Shown here piece by piece: positions 8,739-17,011 of a DNA stretch of 18,558 bases. The stretch is from an uncultured Gammaproteobacteria bacterium (lineage in GTDB: Bacteria > Pseudomonadota > Gammaproteobacteria > Rariloculales > Rariloculaceae). How positions within the stretch are numbered: position 1 is the first letter of the stretch; each line of letters begins with the position of its first letter. The notes under the pieces were generated by a model, which saw only the letters and a list, made by a program, of their open reading frames with translations, made no database searches and was not told where the DNA came from. The DNA is taken from contig CAMPKU010000061.1 of NCBI GenBank assembly GCA_946887385.1, forward strand, positions 1 through 18,558. Direction: 5' to 3'. The position numbers and the translations under genes were made by a program.

Positions 8739-10739
8739 GTGAGCGCGTCTGCTCCGCTGCTCCTTCTCCTCAGCCTGCTCGGTTTATGGGTCATCATTGG
8801 GTTCCTCGGCCTTCTGCGGCCGGCGAGCCTCAAGTTCGTGGCGCACGTGTTGTTCCCGCTGGGAGCGGCCGTCGGAGTGGCAATCGCCGTTACGGCCGCC
8901 TGGAGCGTCGCGTCCCCCACCGAGCAATTGATTCTCCCTATCGGCTTGCCGGACTTGCCGGTGCACCTCCGCCGCGACGCGCTGTCGAGCGTGTTTCTGT
9001 TCCTGCTCGGCGCCGCGTCGGCCGGAATCTCGTTGTTTGCTGCCGGCTACTTCCGGCGCGGCGAAGGCGCGTTGCCGGGCCTGCTGTGCCTGCAGTACCA
9101 CGGGTTCCTCGCCGCGATGGGCGGTGTGCTGCTGGCCGACGACGCGTACTCGTTCATGGTGGCGTGGGAATCGATGGCGCTCACGTCGTATTTTCTGGTC
9201 ACCACTCAGCACCGCATTCGCGAGATCCGCGCGGCCGGCTTTTTGTACTTGCTCATCGCGCACCTCGGCGCGATTGGGGTGCTGCTTTCGTTCGGCGTGA
9301 TGCAAGGCGGTAGCTGGCAGTTCACGTTCGACGCAATGCGCGGCGCCGATTTGTCGGCAGGCTGGGCCTCGGCTGCGTTTTTGCTCGCGCTGATAGGCTT
9401 CGGCGCCAAAGCGGGGCTCGTGCCGATGCACGTGTGGCTGCCCGAAGCGCACCCCGCCGCACCCTCGCCCGTGTCCGCACTCATGAGCGGCGTCATGCTG
9501 AAGACGGCCATCTACGGGGTGTTGCGCGTGTCGTTCGACTTGCTGGCCTATCCCGAGTGGTGGTGGGGTCTCGTGGCGATGGCGCTCGGCTTGTTCACGG
9601 CGCTCTATGGCGTCGTGTTTGCGGCCGCGCAGACGGACATGAAGCGGTTACTCGCGTTCTCATCGATCGAGAACGTGGGCCTGTTGTTCGCGGGCCTCGG
9701 TCTCGCGCTGGTTTACCATTCGGCCGGGATGAGCGCGCCGGCCGCACTCGCGCTCATCGCGGTGCTCTATCACGCAATCAATCACTCGTTCATGAAGGGC
9801 TTGCTGTTCGTCGGCACGGGCGCGGTGCTGCATGCCACGGGTCAACGCAACTTAGGCAGACTTGGCGGGCTCATACGCCGGATGCCGTGGGTGGCATGGA
9901 CCACCTTGATCGGCGCACTCGCCATCGCGGGCCTGCCGCCGTTGAACGGCTTCGTGTCCGAATGGCTGCTGCTGCAAGCGTTCCTCTCGGCCCATGAGGT
10001 GCCGCGCTTGTTTCTCAACATGCTGCTGCCGCTCGGCGCTGCCGTGGTGGCGCTGGCCGCGGCACTTGCGGGCTACGTGATGGTGAAATTCTTCGGTGTC
10101 GTATTCCTCGGCCAACCGCGCGAGGCAGCCTTGGCCGACGCTCACGATGCTGGCTGGCGCGAGCGCCTTGGAATGCTCTGGCTTGCGGCCGGCTGTGTGG
10201 CGCTCGGCTTGCTGCCGAATCAAGTAATCTCGGTGCTTGCGCTGGTGCCTACGCAATTCGGCCTGCTCGAGCCCGGCGCCGCTTTCGGCCGCTGGTGGTT
10301 GCTCGATCCAGTCGCTGGGCGTCAGGCGTCGTACGCGCCGCTCGTGTTCCTCGCTATCGTGCTGCTCTCGGTGCTTGCAACGATCTTCGTCGTGAGCCGC
10401 ATCTATCGGCGTCGCGTGCGCCGCGCGGCGCCATGGGACTGCGGCTTTGTTCGGCTCGACTCGCGCATGCAAGATACGGCGGAAGGCTTCGGCCAGCCGA
10501 TCCGTCACATCTTCGAGCCGTTTTTCGGCATGCGCCGCGAGCTGCCGAGCCCTACCGACGGCGCACCGCGTTATCGCGTCGAGATCAGCGACCGCATTTG
10601 GACGGGCGCTTACGTGCCGGCGGCTGCACTGGTGCAGCGCCTGGCTTCGGCCGTCGTGCAGTTACAGCAAGGTCGCATCTCGACGTACCTCATCTACAGC
10701 CTCGTTACCTTGCTCGTGCTGTTGGCCTTCGTGCTATGA
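8739..10739 (+). CDS. hyfB: HyfB-like antiporter-type membrane subunit (NuoL/MrpA family)
   Basis: A 666-residue, highly hydrophobic protein of the proton-translocating antiporter-like family shared by complex I, Mrp antiporters and group 4 hydrogenases. Key charged residues of the ion path are kept: Glu144 (VAWESMAL), Lys224 (GFGAKAGLVPMHVWLPEAHP) and Lys302 (MKRLLAFSSIEN). The HyfB/HycC-specific C-terminal part is present: a PWDCGF segment, then a cytoplasmic stretch (MQDTAEGFGQPIRHIFEP) and a final transmembrane helix after QQGRISTYLIY. It starts at GTG 8739 with a weak Shine-Dalgarno, and is the first gene of a six-gene operon. Its stop overlaps the next start (ATGA). It should pump or conduct H+ or Na+ when the peripheral arm (HyfG/HyfI) runs its redox reaction. 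Confidence 0.92.
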   Translation: MSASAPLLLLLSLLGLWVIIGFLGLLRPASLKFVAHVLFPLGAAVGVAIAVTAAWSVASPTEQLILPIGLPDLPVHLRRDALSSVFLFLLGAASAGISLFAAGYFRRGEGALPGLLCLQYHGFLAAMGGVLLADDAYSFMVAWESMALTSYFLVTTQHRIREIRAAGFLYLLIAHLGAIGVLLSFGVMQGGSWQFTFDAMRGADLSAGWASAAFLLALIGFGAKAGLVPMHVWLPEAHPAAPSPVSALMSGVMLKTAIYGVLRVSFDLLAYPEWWWGLVAMALGLFTALYGVVFAAAQTDMKRLLAFSSIENVGLLFAGLGLALVYHSAGMSAPAALALIAVLYHAINHSFMKGLLFVGTGAVLHATGQRNLGRLGGLIRRMPWVAWTTLIGALAIAGLPPLNGFVSEWLLLQAFLSAHEVPRLFLNMLLPLGAAVVALAAALAGYVMVKFFGVVFLGQPREAALADAHDAGWRERLGMLWLAAGCVALGLLPNQVISVLALVPTQFGLLEPGAAFGRWWLLDPVAGRQASYAPLVFLAIVLLSVLATIFVVSRIYRRRVRRAAPWDCGFVRLDSRMQDTAEGFGQPIRHIFEPFFGMRRELPSPTDGAPRYRVEISDRIWTGAYVPAAALVQRLASAVVQLQQGRISTYLIYSLVTLLVLLAFVL

Positions 10740-11689
10740 ACGCCGTGACGTGGCTCATCCAGGTGCTCGAGGTGCTGATCGCGGTACTGGCGGCGCCGCT
10801 CTTCGCAGGTTGGATTGCGCAGTGCAGAGCCGTGCTGCAAAACCGCACGCCGCCGAGCATCTGGCTGCCCTATCGCAATATCCGCAAGCTGCTCATCAAA
10901 GAAGCCGTGCTCGCCGAGCACGCGTCGCCGCTGTTTCGCGCGGCCCCCTACATCGTTTTCGGCACGATGATTTGTGCCGCGGCGATCGTGCCCTCCACGG
11001 GCACGAACCTGCCTTTCTCCAACGCGGCCGACGCGATTGCGCTCGTCGGGCTGCTCGCCACGGCACGCGTGTTCATGGCGCTCGCAGCCATGGACGTGGG
11101 CACCGCGTTCGGCACGCTCGGCGCGCGGCGCGAAATGATGGTGGGGTTTCTTGCCGAACCGGCATTGCTCATCGTCATCTTCGTGGCTGCGCTGATCTCG
11201 CAGAGCACGGCGCTGCCCACCATTGCCGAGCGACTCGCGACGGACTCGTTCATGCTGCACCCGAGCCTCGCGTTCACGGCCGTCGCGTTCGGGCTCGTGC
11301 TGCTGGCCGAGAACGCCCGCCTGCCCGTCGACAATCCAGCTACACACCTCGAGCTCACGATGATCCACGAGGCGATGCTGCTCGAGTACTCGGCGCGCCA
11401 CCTCGCGCTCATGGAATGGTCGGCGGCCTTGAAGCTCTTCAACTATGCGTGCATCGGCATGGCGTTGTTCGTGCCGTGGGGAGTGGCGACGGCGGAAATG
11501 CCTACGCTCTTGGCGCTGCTGGGCGCTCTACCGCTGCTGGCGCTCAAGCTGCTCGTGAGCGGCCTGGTGCTGGCCGTGGCCGAGACGGCGTTTGCGAAGC
11601 TGCGCGTATTCCGGGTGCCGGAGCTGCTGGCAACGGCATTCTTGCTGGCCGTGCTGGGGCTGCTCGTTCACTTGCTGCTGCAAGGGTGA
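10736..11689 (+). CDS. hyfC: HyfC/HycD-like membrane subunit (NuoH family)
   Basis: A 317-residue membrane protein of the NuoH/HycD/HyfC family, which anchors the peripheral redox arm and links it to the pumping subunits. The family signature is clear: LAENARLPVDNPATHLELTMIHEAMLLEYS is spread over two helices and the acidic loop between them (about residues 195-225). The N-terminal segment PLFAGWIAQCRAVLQNRTPPSIWLPYRNIRKLL is the usual cytoplasmic loop. ATG 10736 overlaps the hyfB stop by four bases and gives the normal family length; a longer frame opens upstream but overlaps hyfB and is not protein-like. It ends nine bases before hyfE. Confidence 0.92.
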   Translation: MNAVTWLIQVLEVLIAVLAAPLFAGWIAQCRAVLQNRTPPSIWLPYRNIRKLLIKEAVLAEHASPLFRAAPYIVFGTMICAAAIVPSTGTNLPFSNAADAIALVGLLATARVFMALAAMDVGTAFGTLGARREMMVGFLAEPALLIVIFVAALISQSTALPTIAERLATDSFMLHPSLAFTAVAFGLVLLAENARLPVDNPATHLELTMIHEAMLLEYSARHLALMEWSAALKLFNYACIGMALFVPWGVATAEMPTLLALLGALPLLALKLLVSGLVLAVAETAFAKLRVFRVPELLATAFLLAVLGLLVHLLLQG

Positions 11690-11698
11690 GTTGATCTT

Positions 11699-12367
11699 AT
11701 GAGCTCATTATCGCTCGACCTGCAAATCTTGAACGCGATTGCGGCACTGTTTCTGCTGCTCGCGTTCGGCATGCTGTCGCAGCGGCGCGTGGTCACGCTG
11801 GTGAAGCTGCTCGCCACGCAGGCGGCGTTGCTCTGCGCCGCCACGCTGCTGCTCGCCTGGCGAACGGGCGAAACACACCTGTACTTGTCGGCGCTGCTCA
11901 CGCTCGGCCTCAAAGTGCTGTTCTTGCCGTGGCTCCTGAACCGTCTCATCCGCCGGCTCGGGGTGTATTGGGACAGCGAGCCGTTGCTGCAGATCTCGGG
12001 CACGATGCTCGTCGGCGTGCTGATCGTCATCTTCTCGTTCGGGCTGGCGCAGCCGATCGTGGCCTTAGCGAGCACCGCCACTCGCAGCGGCATCGGCATC
12101 GCGATCGCCGTAGTCCTGCTCTCTTTCCTCACGATGATTACGCGCCGCAAAGCCATGTCGCAGGTGGTCGGCTTCCTGTCCATGGAGAACGGGCTGTTCT
12201 TCGGCGCGATGAGCGCTACCTACGGCATGCCGATGATCGTGGAGCTCGGCGTGGCGCTCGACGTGCTCGTCGCCATGCTCGTGCTCGGTGTGTTCTTCTT
12301 CCAAATACGCGAGCAGTTCGACAGCCTCGACCTGCATCATCTCGAGTCGCTGCGGGAGGATCAGTGA
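11699..12367 (+). CDS. hyfE: HyfE-like membrane subunit (NuoK-related)
   Basis: A 222-residue membrane protein with about six to seven hydrophobic helices and a charged C-terminal tail. HyfE proteins are the group 4 counterpart of NuoK with extra helices, and sit between the NuoH-like and antiporter-like subunits. Recognisable family features are the MLSQRRVVTLVKLLATQAALL segment, TLGLKVLFLPWLLNRLIRRL and GFLSMENGLFFG, which carries a conserved Glu within a helix. The start lies nine bases after hyfC; the stop overlaps the hyfF start as GTGA. The expected hyfD gene of the E. coli ten-gene hyf operon is missing between hyfC and hyfE. Confidence 0.87.
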   Translation: MSSLSLDLQILNAIAALFLLLAFGMLSQRRVVTLVKLLATQAALLCAATLLLAWRTGETHLYLSALLTLGLKVLFLPWLLNRLIRRLGVYWDSEPLLQISGTMLVGVLIVIFSFGLAQPIVALASTATRSGIGIAIAVVLLSFLTMITRRKAMSQVVGFLSMENGLFFGAMSATYGMPMIVELGVALDVLVAMLVLGVFFFQIREQFDSLDLHHLESLREDQ

Positions 12368-13827
12368 GCGTAGAGCTCGTACTACTGCTGGCGTTCCCTG
12401 TAATCGGCGCTGCGGTGCTTGCGGCCGTCGGCGCGCGGCGTTGGGCGCCCGAAGCCAATGTCGCGTTCAGCGGCGCCACGTTTCTCGCCGCCTGCGCCCT
12501 CACCGTGCGGGTGATCGGCGAAGGCAGCTTCACGGCGTTCGGCGAGCAGTTCTTCATCGATCCGTTCAACGTGTTTCTGGTAACGCTCACGGCATTCGTG
12601 AGCTTCACCACTTCGTTATTTTCCCGTCCCTACATGCGCATCGAGAGCGACCACGGCCGCGTGACTGCACAGCAGCTGCGCCTCTATCACAGCATGTATC
12701 AGCTCTTCATCGCGGCGATGTTGCTCGCGTTGACGAGCAACAATATGGGAATGCTCTGGGTGGCCATGGAGGCGGCCACGCTTTCGACGGTGCTGCTCGT
12801 AACGCTGTACCGCACGCCGGCGAGCCTCGAGGCCGGCTGGAAGTACTTCATTCTCTGCAGCGTCGGCATTGCGCAAGCGTTGTTCGGCACGATCCTGCTC
12901 TACTTCGCGGCGGAGCGCGTGCTCGGCGGCAACGGTACCACGGCGCTGCTTTGGACCAATTTGAACGAAGTCAAAGGCCAGCTCGAGCCGGCCGTGCTCA
13001 CATTGGCGTTCGTATTCCTGTTGGTCGGCTACGGAACGAAGGTGGGCCTCGCCCCTTTGCACAACTGGCTACCCGACGCGCACGCCGAGGGACCAACCCC
13101 AATCTCCGCCGTGCTTTCCGGGTTGCTGCTCAACGTCGCGATCTACGCTGTTGTGCGCTGCAAAGTGCTCGTAGAGGGATCGCTGCAGTCGGAGCTGCCA
13201 TCGCGAATGCTCATGGGATTCGGTTTGCTGTCGGTGGTGCTCGCGGCGCTGTTCTTATGGCGGCAGAGAGACGTGAAGCGGTTGTTCGCCTACTCCTCGA
13301 TCGAGCACATGGGCATCATCACCTTCGCGTTCGGCATGGGCGGCCCGGTCGCGAACTTCGCTGCGCTGCTGCATATGACCGTGCATTCGCTCACGAAGTC
13401 GGCAATTTTTTACTCCGTGGGCCACGCGGCGCAGAAGACCGGCACGCAGGTGATCGACGACATTCGCGGCCTCGTAACCGTGAGCCCCACGATCGGCTGG
13501 GGCCTCATGATGGGCACGCTCGCGATTCTCGGCCTGCCGCCATTCGGCGTATTCGCCAGCGAGTTCTTGATTTTGACGACGGCGATGCGCCAAGAGCCGT
13601 GGTCCACGCCCATCCTCCTGCTCGCGCTCGGCATCGCATTTGCGGCCGTGTTTCGCCGCGTACAGCCCATGGTTTTCGGCGAGACGACGGCGAAGCGGCT
13701 GCCGCATTCCCCTGCGCTGTTGCCCGTGTTCGCGCACCTGGCGCTAGTGCTATTGCTCGGGCTGTACATTCCGCCCTACTTGGCCGATTGGTATCGCGCG
13801 GCAGCTGCGCTGATCGCGGGCCAGTAG
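12364..13827 (+). CDS. hyfF: HyfF-like antiporter-type membrane subunit (NuoN/MrpD family)
   Basis: A 487-residue antiporter-like protein, the second of two in the operon. It has the ion-path residues Glu136 (VAMEAATLSTV), Lys226 (VGYGTKVGLAPLHNWLPDAH) and a Lys in the RQRDVKRLFAYSSIEHMG segment, so it should be transport-competent. It lacks the long C-terminal lateral helix of NuoL. GTG 12364 is chosen because it overlaps the hyfE stop by four bases and the first helix begins at once (SVELVLLLAFPVIG); a longer open frame upstream overlaps hyfE. It ends 20 bases before hyfG. The complex built from this operon would contain two antiporter-like modules (HyfB, HyfF). Confidence 0.92.
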   Translation: MSVELVLLLAFPVIGAAVLAAVGARRWAPEANVAFSGATFLAACALTVRVIGEGSFTAFGEQFFIDPFNVFLVTLTAFVSFTTSLFSRPYMRIESDHGRVTAQQLRLYHSMYQLFIAAMLLALTSNNMGMLWVAMEAATLSTVLLVTLYRTPASLEAGWKYFILCSVGIAQALFGTILLYFAAERVLGGNGTTALLWTNLNEVKGQLEPAVLTLAFVFLLVGYGTKVGLAPLHNWLPDAHAEGPTPISAVLSGLLLNVAIYAVVRCKVLVEGSLQSELPSRMLMGFGLLSVVLAALFLWRQRDVKRLFAYSSIEHMGIITFAFGMGGPVANFAALLHMTVHSLTKSAIFYSVGHAAQKTGTQVIDDIRGLVTVSPTIGWGLMMGTLAILGLPPFGVFASEFLILTTAMRQEPWSTPILLLALGIAFAAVFRRVQPMVFGETTAKRLPHSPALLPVFAHLALVLLLGLYIPPYLADWYRAAAALIAGQ

Positions 13828-13847
13828 CAGGTATCGAGTAGCACACG

Positions 13848-15380
13848 ATGGCGATTCGCAAGTGGCTCGATCGATCCCAACCGCTGGCCGGCGCACCCGG
13901 CGCTCGCGGCATCGAGGTGGCGGCCGAGGACTGGCGGCAAGTGGCACTCGACGTCGCAGCCGTCGGCGGTCGCCTCCACGCCCTGTGGACGGAATGCGCG
14001 CACCGTAACGCTGTACACACGTTGTACGCCGGCGACGACTTCCTGCTGCTCGCAACATTGCCGCTCGAAAGCGCCGCGGCGGAATACGCCACGCTGGCCG
14101 ACATTTTCCCCTCGGCCGACCGCATGCAGCGCGCGGCGGCAGACCTCACAGGCCTGCGCGCTTCGACCTCCGACGGCCGACCGTGGCTGCGGCACACCGC
14201 GTGGCCGGCCGACTACCGCCCGCTCGAAGCAGGCGCGCAGCAGCCCGACGCGGCGCCGCTGCGCGCCGACGACTATGCATTCGTCCGAGTCGCCGGCGAC
14301 GGCGTGCACGAGATCCCGGTGGGTCCGGTGCATGCCGGCATTATCGAGCCCGGCCACTTTCGTTTTTCGGTGGTCGGCGAGAAGGTGCTGCGGCTCGAGC
14401 AACGGCTCGGCTACGCGCACAAGGGCATCGAGCAACTATTTGCTCGCACGCCGCTGCTCGAAGGGCATCGGCTGGCCGCTCGCGTCTCGGGCGATTCGTG
14501 CGTCGCATACTCCTGGGCGTACTGTCAGGCGCTCGAGGGCCTGGCCGCTTGCACCGTGCCGGCGCGCGCAACGTGGCTGCGCGCGCTCGCGCTCGAAGCA
14601 GAGCGCATCGCCAATCATCTGGGCGATCTTGGCGCGCTCGGCAACGACGCCGGGTTCGCGTTCGGGCTCGCGCAGTTGTCGCGTCTCAAAGAATTGTGGC
14701 TGCGAGCCACGGAAACGACGCTGGGCAGCCGTTACCTGTTCGATTTCGTGGTGCCCGGCGGTGTCGCCGTGGACGCGCTGCCGGCGAGCCTCGTGGAGCT
14801 TGCGGCCCGCGCGCGCGCCATCGCAAGCGATGCCAACGCTGTGCGGCACATCTTCGACGAGCACGCCGGCGTGCGCGATCGCTTCGTGGGAACGGGCGTG
14901 GTTGCGCCGGCTCTCGCCACGCGCCTCGGCATGGTTGGGCTCGCCGGTCGCGCGAGCGGCCACAGTGCCGACCTGCGCGCCGACTTGCCGTGCGAGCCCT
15001 ACACACAGCTGTCCGTGCGCAAAGCCCTGCGCACCGACGGTGACGTCGCCGCGCGCGTGGCCGTGCGCTTCGACGAGCTCATCGAATCGATTCGCCTCGT
15101 CGCCACGATCGCGGCCGAGCTGCCCTCCGGTGCGGTGCACGGCGAAGGAGTGATGCCGGCGGCCGGCGCCACGGCGATCGGCGCCGTAGAGGGCTGGCGA
15201 GGCCCCGTGTTCGTGGCGCTCACTGCCGGCGAGGACGGCGGAATTTTCCGTTGTCACCCGCACGATCCTTCGTGGCAAAACTGGCCCGCACTCGAGCATG
15301 CGATCATCGGCAACATCGTTCCGGATTTTCCGCTGATCAACAAGTCGTTCAACCTGGCATACAGCGGGCACGACCTCTAG
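13848..15380 (+). CDS. hyfG: HyfG-like large subunit (fused NuoC-NuoD type) lacking the nickel site
   Basis: A 510-residue soluble protein with a NuoC-like N-terminal domain (about 1-125) fused to a NuoD/hydrogenase-large-subunit domain (about 150-510). The second domain begins with the group 4 segment EIPVGPVHAGIIEPGHFRF and RLEQRLGYAHKGIEQL. At the first nickel motif (CxxC in HycE/HyfG) only Cys218 remains and the second position is Tyr221 (DSCVAYS). At the second motif (DPCxxC) the sequence is DFPLIN (493-498) with no cysteine. The protein stops 12 residues later, with no tail for a maturation protease. It therefore cannot hold a normal NiFe centre and fits the Ehr (energy-converting-hydrogenase-related) class; whether it reacts with a quinone or another substrate is unknown. 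It is followed by hyfI after four bases. Confidence 0.92.
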   Translation: MAIRKWLDRSQPLAGAPGARGIEVAAEDWRQVALDVAAVGGRLHALWTECAHRNAVHTLYAGDDFLLLATLPLESAAAEYATLADIFPSADRMQRAAADLTGLRASTSDGRPWLRHTAWPADYRPLEAGAQQPDAAPLRADDYAFVRVAGDGVHEIPVGPVHAGIIEPGHFRFSVVGEKVLRLEQRLGYAHKGIEQLFARTPLLEGHRLAARVSGDSCVAYSWAYCQALEGLAACTVPARATWLRALALEAERIANHLGDLGALGNDAGFAFGLAQLSRLKELWLRATETTLGSRYLFDFVVPGGVAVDALPASLVELAARARAIASDANAVRHIFDEHAGVRDRFVGTGVVAPALATRLGMVGLAGRASGHSADLRADLPCEPYTQLSVRKALRTDGDVAARVAVRFDELIESIRLVATIAAELPSGAVHGEGVMPAAGATAIGAVEGWRGPVFVALTAGEDGGIFRCHPHDPSWQNWPALEHAIIGNIVPDFPLINKSFNLAYSGHDL

Positions 15381-15384
15381 CGCC

Positions 15385-15906
15385 ATGTGGAAGACGCTCA
15401 AACAAATCGGCTCCGTGGGGCTCGTCACCGAGGCTCCGCCGCTCGCGGCGGACGAGCTGCGCGTGCACGAGCATCTGCAAGCTCAGATCCTCGCCACGCT
15501 CGGCCGCGCATTGTGCATTCGGCAGGTCGACGCCGGCTCGTGCAACGGCTGTGAGCTCGAGATCCATGCGCTCAACAACGCGTTCTACAACATCGAAGGC
15601 CTTGGCATTCGGTTCGTGGCGAGTCCTCGGCACGCCGATCTGTTGCTGGTTACCGGCCCCGTGTCGCGCCACATGGAGCTTGCGTTGAAACGCACCTACG
15701 AGGCCACGCCCGATCCGAAGCTCGTGGTTGCCGTCGGTAACTGCGGCGCAACGGGCGGCATCTTCGGCTGCAGTTATGCGAGCGCGGGCGCCGTCGCGAA
15801 CGTTATTCCAGTGAACGTAGCGGTGCCAGGCTGTCCGCCCACGCCGAATCGCATCTTGGCGGGCATTCTCGCGGCGGTCACGGCGACGGACGCAGGGCGG
15901 CGCTGA
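15385..15906 (+). CDS. hyfI: HyfI-like small subunit with a 4Fe-4S cluster (NuoB family)
   Basis: A 173-residue NuoB/HycG/HyfI-type protein that carries the iron-sulphur cluster next to the active site of the large subunit. All four ligands are present: Cys53 and Cys56 (SCNGCE), Cys120 (VGNCGATGG) and Cys150 (VPGCPPTP). The first pair is spaced CxxC as in hydrogenases, not the adjacent Cys-Cys of complex I. No Tat signal is present, so it works on the cytoplasmic side like other group 4 enzymes. It is the last gene of the hyf operon; the next gene starts 46 bases later with a T6 run in the gap but no convincing stem. Confidence 0.94.
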   Translation: MWKTLKQIGSVGLVTEAPPLAADELRVHEHLQAQILATLGRALCIRQVDAGSCNGCELEIHALNNAFYNIEGLGIRFVASPRHADLLLVTGPVSRHMELALKRTYEATPDPKLVVAVGNCGATGGIFGCSYASAGAVANVIPVNVAVPGCPPTPNRILAGILAAVTATDAGRR

Positions 15907-15952
15907 GCGACGGCGTCTTGTTGCTCCGCGCCGATTGTGCCAGGCTTTTTTG

Positions 15953-17011
15953 ATGCAGAACGCCATGACACTCGCGGCCGAGCACGACCGCGCAGGCCGC
16001 CACGACGATGCCGTCAACGCACTGGCGAAGGCCACCCAAGGCGGCGACCTCGACGCAATGACGGAGCTCGGCAAGCGCCTAGTGGTCGGCGACAAGGGGC
16101 CGTTGCTGCCGAAAGACGGCGTGGGCTTGTTGCACGATGCCGCCAAAGCCGGGCATGCCGAGGCGGCGTTGCGGCTCGCGGTGCTCACGGCGCTCGGCGC
16201 CCACGTTCCGCAAAGCTGGAACGACGCCTTCGGCTTGCTCGTGTTCGCGGCCGAGCGCGGCTCGGAGTCCGCTCGTGGGCAGCTCTGCGCTCTCGCGGGC
16301 CGCGAACCGGACAGCGCCGACGGCGAGTTGCAGTGGCGCCGCCTCGGAGAGCGGACGGATCTCAAAACTTTGCTCGGCGCACCGCCCGGCCGCACGTTGT
16401 GCGCCGATCCGCTCGTGCGCGTGTTCCAGCGCTTCGCCACGGACCCCGTGTGCGCGTGGCTCATCGAGCAGGCGCGGCCGGGCTTGAAGCGCGCGCTGAT
16501 CTACGATCCCGTGGGCGGCAAGGACGTGGCCGACCACATGCGCACGAACAGCGCGGCGGGTTTCGATCTGGTACACGCTGATCTCGTGCAAGCCGTGGTG
16601 CAATGGCGCATGAGCGCAGCGGTCGGCGTGCCCGTGCAGCACATGGAGGGCCCCACCGTGCTGCACTACGCCATCGGTGAAGAGATCACCAATCACTACG
16701 ATTTCGTGAATCCGCGCATACCGAACTATCAGGCCGAGATTGCGCAGCGCGGCCAGCGCATCATCACGTTCCTCGTATATCTGAACGACGACTACGAAGG
16801 CGGCGAGACGGACTTCCCCGAGCTCGGCCTTCGCTACCATGGCGCCAAGGGCGACGGCTTGTTCTTCACGAACGCGCTGCGCAACGGCGAACCGGATCTC
16901 CGCATGGTGCACGCGGGCTTACCGCCGAAGGACAACGAGAAATGGCTGATGTCGCAGTTCATCCGCAATCGCGTAGTGCTCGGCGTGCGTGCCGAGGTGC
17001 AAGCAAGCTGA
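15953..17011 (+). CDS. Sel1-like repeats fused to a prolyl-4-hydroxylase-type 2OG-Fe(II) oxygenase
   Basis: A 352-residue cytoplasmic protein. The first ~115 residues show Sel1/TPR-like helical repeats (Ala/Gly/Leu pattern such as AAKAGHAEAALRLAVLTALG and FAAERGSESARGQL). The C-terminal half (about 160-350) is a double-stranded beta helix of the prolyl-4-hydroxylase type: iron ligands His248 and Asp250 (NHYDF) and His320 (VHAGLPP), and Lys330 (EKWLMSQF) for 2-oxoglutarate. YLNDDYEGGETDFPELG is the family core. It likely hydroxylates proline in a protein bound by the repeats; the target is unknown. ATG 15953 is used, but ATG 15965 is equally possible, as neither has a good Shine-Dalgarno. Its end overlaps the sugar dehydrogenase gene. 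Confidence 0.86.
   Translation: MQNAMTLAAEHDRAGRHDDAVNALAKATQGGDLDAMTELGKRLVVGDKGPLLPKDGVGLLHDAAKAGHAEAALRLAVLTALGAHVPQSWNDAFGLLVFAAERGSESARGQLCALAGREPDSADGELQWRRLGERTDLKTLLGAPPGRTLCADPLVRVFQRFATDPVCAWLIEQARPGLKRALIYDPVGGKDVADHMRTNSAAGFDLVHADLVQAVVQWRMSAAVGVPVQHMEGPTVLHYAIGEEITNHYDFVNPRIPNYQAEIAQRGQRIITFLVYLNDDYEGGETDFPELGLRYHGAKGDGLFFTNALRNGEPDLRMVHAGLPPKDNEKWLMSQFIRNRVVLGVRAEVQAS

Noticed and set aside
7624..8742. Plus-strand open frame of 372 codons opposite pckG and the RHH gene
   Set aside because: Antisense to an unmistakable pckG, with no family features.
8663..8920. Small minus-strand frame covering the divergent promoter region and hyfB start
   Set aside because: It would overlap the hyfB start and the palindrome, and has no recognisable domain or good ribosome site.
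12288..13841. Open frame of 517 codons in another frame over hyfF
   Set aside because: Arg/Ala/His-rich shadow frame; the hyfF frame has all family motifs and membrane helices.
13848..15380. HyfG as an active NiFe hydrogenase subunit
   Set aside because: Three of four nickel-ligand cysteines are absent and there is no C-terminal processing tail.
15946..15951. T6 run after hyfI as an intrinsic terminator
   Set aside because: No stable GC stem directly precedes it, and it ends just before the ATG of the next gene.
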